37,168 bases of DNA. Origin: JALZBL01 sp040004775. Its GTDB lineage: Bacteria; Actinomycetota; Actinomycetes; Mycobacteriales; Jatrophihabitantaceae. The translations under genes and the position numbers were made by a program. This document shows positions 16,091 through 24,177 of this stretch, piece by piece. The notes beneath the pieces were generated by a model, which was given only the letters and a program-made list of their open reading frames with translations, was not told the origin of the DNA and made no database searches. The DNA lies in the NCBI GenBank assembly GCA_040004775.1, contig JBDUAD010000014.1, forward strand, positions 1 to 37,168, given 5' to 3'. Numbering within the stretch: the first letter of the stretch is position 1; the number at the start of each line of letters is the position of its first letter.

Positions 16091-17749
16091 GTGAACGTTC
16101 TGCCGATCGTCTACATCCGCGGGTACGCCGGTGCTACAGCCGGCATCAACTCCCAGGTCGACGACCCGTTCTACGGGTTCAACGCCGGAGCGACCCACGT
16201 GCGCATCGACGGTGACGGCGACCCGTCCTTCTACCAGTTCGAAGGGCCCCTGCTGCGTCTGGTCACCGAGCACCACTACCAGCTGCTCGTCCACGGCGAC
16301 CAGCGGCGCCTGCTGGATCAGCCCGGGCCGGCGTTGCCGGCCGCGTCGATCTGGGTGCACCGCTTCTACGACTCGGCCGCGACGACATTCACCGGCCCCC
16401 GCCACGAGAATCTGTGGCGGCGGATGGAGGACAAGCTGCACCGTGCGGTCACCGCTGACGGGTTCAACCTCGAGCACGCCGCCGAAGACCTCTACGACCT
16501 CATCGAAGCCGTCCAGACCCGCACCGGGGCGCCCCGCGTGTATGTGGTGGCCCACTCTATGGGCGGGCTGGTGGCCCGCTGCATGATGCAAAAGGTCTGC
16601 CGAACCCCACGACAGAGTTTGGACGGCACGAGTACCGAGCGACGTCCGGCCCGTGAGCTGATCGACAAACTTTTCACTTACGGAACCCCGCACGGCGGCA
16701 TCGTCACCGACCTCAGCGGCGTCAACGCTGCCATGGAAGTGTTCGGCCCCGCCGGATCGGACATCTTCTCCCCGCCGAAGATGTATGGCTACCTCACCCC
16801 GGGGGCATCCTTCGGTGACTTACCTCCCGACGGCGAGAAGTGGGACCCACGAGACATGCCCGACGACGTCTTCGACGTCAACGACATCTTCTGCCTCATC
16901 GGCACCGACCCCACCGACTACGGCGCGTCGCGCGCCATCGTCGGCCCCAAAAGTGACGGACTCGTCCGCATCGAGAACGCCTACGTCAAAGGCGCGCACC
17001 GCGCCTACGTGTTCAAGTCGCACTCCGGCAGCTACGGCGAAGTCAACTCAGAAGAGGGCTACCAGAACCTGCGACGGTTCCTGTTCGGCCGCTGGGCGGT
17101 CGCGGCCTTTTTCGCCGGCCTGACCGCCGACCTGCCCAACGACGGAACGACGTGGCAGGCCGACATGCGCCTGGCCATTCGAGGCCTACCCATCGTCATG
17201 AGCGAGCAGCAAGCCGCACACTGGTGCCCGATCATCCTCAACAAGTTAGCGGCCAGCACCGACAGTGGCGGAGGAGGCGGTGAAGCCGGCGACCAGGTCG
17301 ACGCACCCGTACCGATCGTGTCCACCTTCCTGCTCGAACCCGAACCGCCCAGCCCTGCCCACACGGCGACCGACCGTGACGGGCTGAGCCGCTACGTCAT
17401 CACCCTGCGGGTATACAAAGTCGTCGAAGACCGCGGCGCCTTCAACTTTCGCGACCACATCGAGCAGGTCTCGGACTGGACCGACTCTCTCATCGTCGAC
17501 GTCGGACCGGATGAAGCCGGCACCGGCGGCGCCGCCGCCTGGTCCGCTTGGAAATCCGACCTGCCTGGAGCCATCGACTCGGTACCGAGAATGCCCAACC
17601 GATTGGGACTCAGCCGTACCGCCCAAGTGAACGCACACGTCGGGACACTCGCCCTTCCATCCGGCGGCCGAGCCCTACCGATCTTTGGCGATTCAGCCTC
17701 ACTATCGATCACAGTCGAAGACCGTACGGCGATCCGACGTAACGTGTGA
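16091..17749 (+). CDS. Lipase-like alpha/beta hydrolase with C-terminal beta domain
   Basis: About 552 residues from GTG 16091, which follows a G-rich possible ribosome site and begins directly at the core strand NVLPIVYIRGYAG; ATG 16040 is an alternative. The nucleophile elbow is VVAHSMGGLVAR (Ser156), and YGTPHGG downstream is typical of PGAP1/lipase-class hydrolases that act on acyl esters or phospholipids. The region from about residue 380 is a separate beta-rich domain after a Gly/Glu linker (DSGGGGGEAGDQ). No signal peptide is seen, so action in the cytoplasm is likely. It is the first gene inside the left island boundary and has no obvious partner except the broken gene after it. The physiological substrate is unknown. 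Confidence 0.72.
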   Translation: MNVLPIVYIRGYAGATAGINSQVDDPFYGFNAGATHVRIDGDGDPSFYQFEGPLLRLVTEHHYQLLVHGDQRRLLDQPGPALPAASIWVHRFYDSAATTFTGPRHENLWRRMEDKLHRAVTADGFNLEHAAEDLYDLIEAVQTRTGAPRVYVVAHSMGGLVARCMMQKVCRTPRQSLDGTSTERRPARELIDKLFTYGTPHGGIVTDLSGVNAAMEVFGPAGSDIFSPPKMYGYLTPGASFGDLPPDGEKWDPRDMPDDVFDVNDIFCLIGTDPTDYGASRAIVGPKSDGLVRIENAYVKGAHRAYVFKSHSGSYGEVNSEEGYQNLRRFLFGRWAVAAFFAGLTADLPNDGTTWQADMRLAIRGLPIVMSEQQAAHWCPIILNKLAASTDSGGGGGEAGDQVDAPVPIVSTFLLEPEPPSPAHTATDRDGLSRYVITLRVYKVVEDRGAFNFRDHIEQVSDWTDSLIVDVGPDEAGTGGAAAWSAWKSDLPGAIDSVPRMPNRLGLSRTAQVNAHVGTLALPSGGRALPIFGDSASLSITVEDRTAIRRNV

Positions 17750-17896
17750 GCCGAGCGCGGGTCGATCTTCATAGATTGAGCGCCCTGCGAGACGCGGCCG
17801 TAGTGGTGCGGTGCCCGTCGTGACTCAGCTTCCGCCTCCGTCCGCTGTATGTCGTGCCCACCAGCGGTCCGGCAAAAGCCGATTGCCGAAGAGAGC

Positions 17897-18575
17897 ATGG
17901 CAGCGCCGCTCGGACTACCCGAGGCGCTGCTTGCTGACCTTTCACCGACGCAGAACCAGTCGATTGTCGCCGACCTCGCTGCGATCCGGGAACACAACAA
18001 CCGCACCCGTGCGGCGGCAGACACGAGCTGCGGCTGGTGACCCTCGGCAACCGGCTGGCCGACGGAGTGGATCCGAACCGGATGGACGCTCGACTGGTCG
18101 ACCAGGCGGCGTGGGCGGACTACCGGCAACGGCAAGTCGACTGGCTCGTGGCGCCGATCATCGCCGAGCTGACACACAACTGGCGGCGCCCGGCGCGAAC
18201 CTTCCCGACTCGTGGGCGCCAAGTGCCCGGGCAGCGATCGTGAGGCACTCCTGCGCGCGGCCGCCTATAACGCGATGACGCGTGGCTGGCCGGCTATTCG
18301 ACCTACAGGTGCGGCGGACGCCGCCGTCCTCGGCCGCCTGGCCTACGACAGCGCGAAGGCGACCGTGCTGCATCTCCTGCGACTTATATATGTGCTCAGC
18401 TCCAGCGTCACCGAACGCAACAAGCTCGCCAATTGGGGCAGGCGTGTTCACAAGACACTGCCCGACGCGCTCCAGACGCGACTTGCGGTCTACGGTTCGC
18501 GACGCAATACGGCAGTCGATCGAGGCCAAGGAGTCGCTGGAAACAGTAGTGGCCACATATGCGCAGCGTTCCTAG
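17897..18575 (+). pseudogene. Frameshifted gene for a helical protein of unknown function
   Basis: Protein-like sequence runs in one direction through three frames. MAAPLGLPEALLADLSPTQN opens at 17897. The frame passes to ELRLVTLGNRLADGVDPNRM near 18025, then to REALLRAAAYNAMTRGWP near 18240, and finally to VRDAIRQSIEAKESLETVV, ending at 18575. Joined, this is about 220 mostly helical residues. Each change needs only a one- or two-base indel, so a decayed single gene is the simplest reading. The first two pieces do overlap by GTGA, so two short overlapping genes cannot be excluded. No family recognised. It follows the lipase gene by about 150 bp and may have been its partner. Confidence 0.4.
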
Positions 18576-18988
18576 CCGGCCAGGGCCGCGACGCTCTGGC
18601 CGGAGCCTGGACCACCCTTGCCACGGTCATTGGCGACGCCTCGCAACCGCTTGCCTCGATGCCAGGTGCCCCCGCATCCCAATCGCGCGCCGTGTCGAAC
18701 ACCCCTGAGAACGCTCCCAGGCGGACCAGATCCGGCGGAAATCTTGGCCTTGGTGAGGTCATTGCCGGGTGTCAGGCTGCGAGCGGTGGTCCAGTGCTGG
18801 CGGGGAGCAGCCGCTGCGGCCGCGCCGACCACCGACCGGCATGCACATCCAAACCAACACTCGTACGCTCGTTTTTCACTCAGGCCTCCCGCACCTGTGG
18901 CACTACGGGACAAGCCCTAGCCTGCCCGGCAAGCCACGACCACGTGCGAGCGAGGTCCTCAGCCCTCACCCATACCGTCTGGCGACGG
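18576..18988. other. Non-coding or decayed spacer
   Basis: About 410 bp between the frameshifted gene and the membrane-protein gene of the protease operon. The open frames here show no protein-like composition on either strand. No tRNA, clear hairpin or repeat was recognised. It is downstream of the minus-strand operon and should contain its terminator, but none stands out. Confidence 0.4.
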
Positions 18989-19732
18989 CTAAGGGACAGT
19001 CAGAGAGGCCGACCCGCTGCCCGCATCGAGCAGCTCCAGCCGGAACGACCTGGCGCAACCGACCGCGGCGACCTCGGCCGCGACCGTGATGCGGCCGGTC
19101 GCGTCCGTTGTGCTCCGGCCATCGATCAGCACCGTCTGGGGGCAGGCCGGACCGGCGAGGCCGGTGACGCGCACGGTGACGACCGAGCCCGCGGGGAGGC
19201 CCGAGGCGATCGCGTCGACCTGGAGGCTCCGCGCAGTCCCTGCCCCGACGATGCGCAGACCGAGCTGGCTGGTGGCCGCCGACTGCGGAACGCCCTGCAG
19301 TAGCGCCAGTCCGGCCGCGACGGCCGCCAGCACGATCGCCAGGACGAGTAGCCAGCTCGCCGCGACCGCGAGGCCAGTACGGCGGAACTGCTGGGCGTAC
19401 CAGGCCTGCACTTGGTTCAGGTCCTGGACGTTGACCCGCTCCACCCGTAGCGCGAGGTAGACCAGCCCGGCCAGCACGGCGAGCAGGGCGATGGCGATGG
19501 CCGTGATGGCCACGGGACGTGCGGCAGCGGTAGCCGGCAGTGACGGCAGCGACAGGAGGCCGAGACCGCCGAGCGCCGTCCCGACGAGGCTGACCGTCCC
19601 GACCGTCGCGCGCGCGTTCGCGCCGATCCGGGTGAGGGCCTTCGCGGGGAGCAGCTCCTCCGCCGCCGCCTGCCACATCTCGTCGTCTGCGCTGGGCTCT
19701 CCGCCGTAGCCGACGCCAGCCGGGTCGCTCAC
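18989..19732 (-). CDS. Three-TM membrane protein with exported C-terminal domain (operon gene 5)
   Basis: 247 residues. A soluble N-terminal part of about 40 residues (DDEMWQAAAEELLPAKALTR) is followed by hydrophobic segments at about 43-65, 72-96 and 118-146. The C-terminal 100 residues (from QSAATSQLGLRIVGAG) are beta-rich and contain two cysteines (Cys197, Cys226), fitting an oxidised extracytoplasmic domain. Three passes with N-in put this domain outside. No family recognised. The GTG start overlaps the preceding 72-residue gene by 4 bp. As the last gene of the five-gene metalloprotease/TPR operon it is the likely membrane anchor or sensor of that system. Confidence 0.75.
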   Translation of the reverse strand: MSDPAGVGYGGEPSADDEMWQAAAEELLPAKALTRIGANARATVGTVSLVGTALGGLGLLSLPSLPATAAARPVAITAIAIALLAVLAGLVYLALRVERVNVQDLNQVQAWYAQQFRRTGLAVAASWLLVLAIVLAAVAAGLALLQGVPQSAATSQLGLRIVGAGTARSLQVDAIASGLPAGSVVTVRVTGLAGPACPQTVLIDGRSTTDATGRITVAAEVAAVGCARSFRLELLDAGSGSASLTVP

Positions 19733-19947
19733 GTGAGCCGGTAGGTGCCTCTGAACACCAGGTCGTGGGCGTCACCGCCGGGGCAGCGCACCGCGACCCG
19801 GAAGGTCCGGACGTCCTCCGCCGCGCCGTGCCGGTGGCCGAAACCGGCGACGATCGTCGGGTCGGCTTCTACCGCGGCGAGGACGCCGCTCGTCAGGTCG
19901 AGGTCGTGCTCGCGGCACCGGAACCGCGCCGGGACGGTCTCAGGCAC
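19729..19947 (-). CDS. 72-residue Cys/His protein, possible zinc-binding (operon gene 4)
   Basis: Small protein with a CxxH pair (Cys11, His14 in FRCREHDLDL) and a Cx5H pair (Cys55, His61 in VRCPGGDAHDL), plus His38 and His40. The spacing allows one zinc site, but it is not a recognised zinc ribbon. The GTG start lies inside the end of the TPR gene (8-bp overlap), and its TGA overlaps the next GTG. This tight coupling is the main evidence that it is a real gene. It may be an adaptor between the TPR scaffold and the membrane protein, or a substrate or inhibitor of the metalloprotease; both are guesses. Confidence 0.65.
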   Translation of the reverse strand: MPETVPARFRCREHDLDLTSGVLAAVEADPTIVAGFGHRHGAAEDVRTFRVAVRCPGGDAHDLVFRGTYRLT

Positions 19948-22702
19948 GGCTCCCCTCCCGGGAGTTCAGTATCCGCTCGACCTCCGCGGCTGGCTCCTTC
20001 AGGTCCGCGCCAGGGCGGGGGCACAGCGCACGCAGGTCGCGCCGCGCCACCCGCAGCAGGTGCCGGCGGCGCCCCGGATGGCGGACCGCCCGCACCCGTG
20101 CGACGGCCTGCGCGTACTCCTCGAGCGCGACCTCGTACCGACCCGCGCAGAGCAGGGCGAGGGACAGGTCGAAGGCGGCCGAGATGTGCCGGGGGTCCTT
20201 GGCCATCGCCTGCACGAACGCCTCGATCGCTGCGGCGGGGTCGCCGAGCCGCAGGCGGCACCAGCCCAACGACGCCAGGGCGTCGGCGTCGGGTGCCCGC
20301 TCGTCGGCCAGGGAGGCGACGGCGGACTCGAGGTGCTCCGCGCCGTCAGGCTCGCCGAGGACGAAATCGACCTCGGCGAGCCCGATGAGCGCGTCCGTCG
20401 AACCCGGTTCGAGGTCGAGGGCGTGAGCCCAGTCGTCCCGCGCCGAGTGCGCGCGCTCGAGGTCGACGGACGTGCCGGAGGATGCGAACAGCAGCGAGAG
20501 CCAGGCGCGCTGGGTGAGCGCCCAGGCCTGCGTGGGGTCGAGCTCCAGACCGCGGTCCAGGTGCGTGCGTGCGCCGGCGACCTCGTCGACGTCGCACAGC
20601 ACCGCGCCCTTGACCGCATGCGCGAAGGCGTAGTCCGGGTCGAGTGCTAGTGCCTGGTCGAGGGAGGCGACGGCCTCGTCGTAGCGGTCGAGGGAGAACT
20701 CGGCCGCCCCGCGGCTGGCCCAGGCCCGCGCGTCGTCGGGGACGTCGTGGGTGACGCGCTGTAGGTGCTGCAGGGCCTCCCGCAGGTGGTTGGTCGTCCG
20801 CAACAGGTCGCCGAGCTCGCTGCGGGCCCAGGCCAGGCTCGGGTCGAGGTCCAGGGCCCGGCGCAGGTCCTCCTCGGCGCGGCCGAGGTCGTCGAGCGCG
20901 AGGTGCACTTGTCCCCTGGTGCCGAGCAGCCACGCGTCGTCCGGGTGGTGGGACAGGCCGAGGTCGGCGTGGTGAAGTGCGGCGGCGTAGTCGCCCGCTC
21001 GGCGCAGGGTCTCGGTGAGCGCTTGCCGGGCCCGCCCGTCGTCCGCGACGAGAGCGAGGGCCCGGGAGAGCCACTCGACGGCGGTGGGATGATTACCCTG
21101 GTCGGCGGCCTGCAGCCCGAGCTCGGTGGCGCTGGCGGCCAGTGCCTCCCGGGACTGGTCGTCCTCGGGCTCGGCCGAGAGCACCGCCTCGAGGTCGGCC
21201 ACGGCCGCACCGTGATGCCCGGCCCGATGCTGCAGCAGTCCGCGGATGCGCCGCACGTCGATCGCGTCCGGGTCGCGGGACAGCGCCTGGTCTGCCGCGC
21301 GCTCGGCGCCGTCGACGTCGCCGAGCGCCAACAGCGAGACGGCCAGCGGGCTGGCCACAACCGCCGGCTCGGCGCCGAGCGCGATCGCCTTGTACGCGGA
21401 GTCGGAGGCGTCGCTGTGGCGCCCGACGAGGGCGAGCAGCCGCGTCTGGTCGATGAGCAGCGCCAGGTCGTCGGGGTGATCCGCGCACGCCCGCTCGACC
21501 ACTCGCAGTGCCTCACGGCGCCGGCCGACTGCAAGCAGCGCCGAGGCGAGCCGAAGGACGGGCTCGGTGTCGTCGCCGGCAGAGGCGGCCAGCTCGCGCA
21601 GCGTCTCGATCCCCTCGTCAGTATCCTCGCGGCGGGCGATGCGGAGCTCGGCGTGCATCCCGCGCCACCCGCGGTCGGTGGGGTCGACGGCCAGCGCCCG
21701 GTCGACGGCGGCGAGGGCGGCGGCCGTGTCGCCGCTGTCGAGCAGCAGCCGGATCCTCGTGTCGAGCAGCCACGGATCCTCCGCGAACGTCTCGAGGGCG
21801 GCGTCGACGACGGCCCACGCGTCGGCTGGCTTGTCCTGCAGGGCCAGCACGAGCGCGATCACCGCATGCGCGCCGGCCAAGCCTGGCTGCTCCCTGGCGA
21901 CGATCGTCACCGCCGCGAGTGCGTCGTCGGCGCGGCCCAGCGCCGCTAGGGCCTGGCTGTAGCCCATCGCCGCCAGCGGGTGACCCGGGACGAGGGCCTG
22001 GGCGCCAGAGAAGTGGTCCTGTGCCTCGGCGAGATCGCCGCGGGACGCGAACAGCGCACCGGCCGCGACGTGCGCCTCTGCCGACGCCGCAGGGTCACCG
22101 GCGTCGGCGCACGCCCGGGCAAGCGCCGCTGCGACGCCGGCCTCGCGGGGGTACCGCTCGTGCACGGCTCGGAGCAGCCGGACCGCCTGCTCCGGTTGGC
22201 CCTGCTCAATGAGGTCGCGGGCCGTCCGCTCGACGAGCTCGGTCAGGACATCTTCGCCCGACTCGGCTGCCCGGGCGAGCGGCTCGACGGCATCAACGGC
22301 CCGCCCGGTCAGGACGAGAGCCATGCCGTACGACGCCAGCGACGGCGGCCGGAGGGCCTGCCCGTCCGCGACGATGTCCTCGTACGCCGCGATCGCCACG
22401 GCGAGCTCCGCCGCGGCGTCGGGGTCGACAAGGCGCGCCGACGCGATCGCCCGGATTGCCAGCGCCGACGCGCGGAGCTCCGCCAGCCGCGCCGGCATCA
22501 GCGAGTTAGCCAGGTTCGGCGGCCATTTTGCGTCAAGGTCACGCAGCAGGCGACGGGCCGCCGTACGGGCCTGCCCGAGCTGCCCCCGGCGCAAGCGGGT
22601 GCGAGCGGTGTCCAGGCCGGCGAGGAACTTCGTGGGCGGGTCGGTGACGAAGTCCCACCGCAGGGCCAACCGCGTCCCCAGCGGACCTGCAACGGTGGTC
22701 AC
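19940..22702 (-). CDS. Large TPR-repeat scaffold protein (operon gene 3)
   Basis: 920 residues from the GTG at 22702, which overlaps the upstream stop as GTGA; a longer in-frame ATG (22816) would add 38 residues from within the previous gene. An N-terminal segment with VTDPPTKFLAGLDTARTRLR leads into more than 20 helical repeats with tetratricopeptide spacing, for example AWARSELGDLLRTTNHLREA, AHAVKGAVLCDVDEVAGART and YDEAVASLDQALALDPDYAF. No catalytic domain, signal peptide or TM helix is visible. TPR solenoids hold protein partners, so this is the likely scaffold or recognition subunit of the operon. It also has the N-terminal Trp-Asp and Lys/Arg-rich start expected for a soluble cytoplasmic protein. 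Confidence 0.88.
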   Translation of the reverse strand: MTTVAGPLGTRLALRWDFVTDPPTKFLAGLDTARTRLRRGQLGQARTAARRLLRDLDAKWPPNLANSLMPARLAELRASALAIRAIASARLVDPDAAAELAVAIAAYEDIVADGQALRPPSLASYGMALVLTGRAVDAVEPLARAAESGEDVLTELVERTARDLIEQGQPEQAVRLLRAVHERYPREAGVAAALARACADAGDPAASAEAHVAAGALFASRGDLAEAQDHFSGAQALVPGHPLAAMGYSQALAALGRADDALAAVTIVAREQPGLAGAHAVIALVLALQDKPADAWAVVDAALETFAEDPWLLDTRIRLLLDSGDTAAALAAVDRALAVDPTDRGWRGMHAELRIARREDTDEGIETLRELAASAGDDTEPVLRLASALLAVGRRREALRVVERACADHPDDLALLIDQTRLLALVGRHSDASDSAYKAIALGAEPAVVASPLAVSLLALGDVDGAERAADQALSRDPDAIDVRRIRGLLQHRAGHHGAAVADLEAVLSAEPEDDQSREALAASATELGLQAADQGNHPTAVEWLSRALALVADDGRARQALTETLRRAGDYAAALHHADLGLSHHPDDAWLLGTRGQVHLALDDLGRAEEDLRRALDLDPSLAWARSELGDLLRTTNHLREALQHLQRVTHDVPDDARAWASRGAAEFSLDRYDEAVASLDQALALDPDYAFAHAVKGAVLCDVDEVAGARTHLDRGLELDPTQAWALTQRAWLSLLFASSGTSVDLERAHSARDDWAHALDLEPGSTDALIGLAEVDFVLGEPDGAEHLESAVASLADERAPDADALASLGWCRLRLGDPAAAIEAFVQAMAKDPRHISAAFDLSLALLCAGRYEVALEEYAQAVARVRAVRHPGRRRHLLRVARRDLRALCPRPGADLKEPAAEVERILNSREGSRA

Positions 22703-24177
22703 TGCCGCCCCCCAACGACCCGGACCGCAGACTGCGGGGCAGGACCGGGCCTGGCCCCGCCGCCGGGGTCGCTCCGGTCCGACTCGTCCCGGCGCTGCAC
22801 CATGATCGCCTCGCAAAGCTCGAGGCCTACTCGCTCAAACAGCTCGACGCGCTTCTTGGCCTCCTCGCCCTGCGGCGAGTCCAGGTCGTGCGTTGCCTCG
22901 ATGCGCGCCTGCCACACGGCGTTGATCGCCTCGCGAAGGTGCTCGTTCGGTCCGGTCGCGGGCCGGCGGAGCGGGATGCCCCGGCTCAGATCCTTCTGCC
23001 AGTCGGCGCTCCAGTCCTCGGCGCGGATCCAGTGCGTCCTGTCGTACAGCGCGCGCCGGTGGCCGACGATGTGGAACCGGAACATCGTCCGCACCCGGTC
23101 GGGGTCAAGCGCGGGCGGGGAGTCGAGCGCCGCAGCGGCGAGGTCGGGGGACTCGGCCTTCGCCTCGGCCGTGGAGGCTTGCCAGTAGCGCTCCAGGCGC
23201 TCGACGGTGTCACCGTAGGGCGCCGGGCCGTCCTCCTCCGGCTCGTTCATGAGCCGCAGCGTGGCCAGGATGGTGGCGGCGCGGTCCTGGTCGCTGACGC
23301 CGTCGACCTCCGGACTGAGCGGGTTCAGCCGCAGCAGCAGGGCTGCATAGGTATAGGCCGGCCCGGCGAGCAGCGTGGCGAGCACGTCGGCGAGCAGGAT
23401 GCGCACCCGGCTGCGGTGGCGGGCGAACACGTCGGACAGGTAGTGCCAGTCCTCGTCGCCCACCCGCTCCGCCAGTCGCGCGACGGCCTCGTCGAGGTCG
23501 GCGTCCTCGCGCGCGAGGTCCCGCACCGCGTGGTCGAGGTCCGTTCCCAGCTCGAGCAGGCGGGCGCACACATCGGGGCGGTCCCGCAGGACCTCCTCGG
23601 TGGCGGCGTCCACGGCCAGGTCTGCCGCGAACCGTCGGATACCCGACTCTTCGATTACGACGTGCCCGTACTCGTACGCGACGAGCGGGAGGGTCCAGAC
23701 CGTCCACTCCGGGAATTGCATCTTGGCCACGCGACGCAGGATCGATGACGCGCCCGCGTCCATTCCTGGGATGGCGAACGAGCCTCGGCGTCCGGTGTCG
23801 CTGGAGAGTTCCTTGATGTACTCGTCGGCGACCCGGCAGATGTGCTCGTCCTGGATGCGGTCCCGCAGCGCCAGACCGCCTAGGAGGTCGAGGCACTCGC
23901 GGAACACCTCGTCGCTGGCCGCCTGGATCCGCGAGTATTGCCGCCAGCCCTCGTGCTCGGTGACCTTACCGTCCCGCAGGCGGGTGGCGAGCTGCTCCAG
24001 GCGTTGCAGCTGCGCACCCGCCTCGGCGTGAATTTTTTCGACGGCGAGGTCCCAGAGCAGGTCGTCGACGTTGAACTTCGGCAGGTCGAGTGTCTGCCGC
24101 CAGACCGACGGGTCCTGCGCCTGGGACAGGTGCTGGGTGAGCGCTTCGATCCGTAGCTGCAGCATGTTCCGCGGCAT
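22699..24177 (-). CDS. Inactivated metalloprotease paralogue (operon gene 2)
   Basis: 492 residues from ATG 24177, which shares a base with the TAA of the upstream protease gene (TAATG). It aligns with gene 1 at three blocks: FPEWTVWTLPLVAYEYGHVV against FPAPTVWDLPVVAHELGHFV; ILLADVLATLLAGPAYTYA against ELFADAFAAHVLGPAYGFA; and INAVWQARIEA against LNGAWQARRRS. The HExxH box has become YEYGH (168-172) and the ExxxD ligand Glu has become Ile (260-264), so the zinc site should be lost while the fold is kept. It is about 90 residues longer than gene 1. It is probably a regulatory or structural partner of the active copy, like many pseudoproteases; that role is inferred. Translation couples to the TPR gene by GTGA. 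Confidence 0.82.
   Translation of the reverse strand: MPRNMLQLRIEALTQHLSQAQDPSVWRQTLDLPKFNVDDLLWDLAVEKIHAEAGAQLQRLEQLATRLRDGKVTEHEGWRQYSRIQAASDEVFRECLDLLGGLALRDRIQDEHICRVADEYIKELSSDTGRRGSFAIPGMDAGASSILRRVAKMQFPEWTVWTLPLVAYEYGHVVIEESGIRRFAADLAVDAATEEVLRDRPDVCARLLELGTDLDHAVRDLAREDADLDEAVARLAERVGDEDWHYLSDVFARHRSRVRILLADVLATLLAGPAYTYAALLLRLNPLSPEVDGVSDQDRAATILATLRLMNEPEEDGPAPYGDTVERLERYWQASTAEAKAESPDLAAAALDSPPALDPDRVRTMFRFHIVGHRRALYDRTHWIRAEDWSADWQKDLSRGIPLRRPATGPNEHLREAINAVWQARIEATHDLDSPQGEEAKKRVELFERVGLELCEAIMVQRRDESDRSDPGGGARPGPAPQSAVRVVGGRQ

Noticed and set aside
18212..19303. 363-residue + frame
   Set aside because: Only its first third looks coding, as part of the frameshifted helical gene; the rest is antisense to the membrane-protein gene.
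22703..22816. 38-residue extension of the TPR protein
   Set aside because: Lies in the coding end of the previous gene; GTG 22702 overlapping its stop is the natural coupled start.
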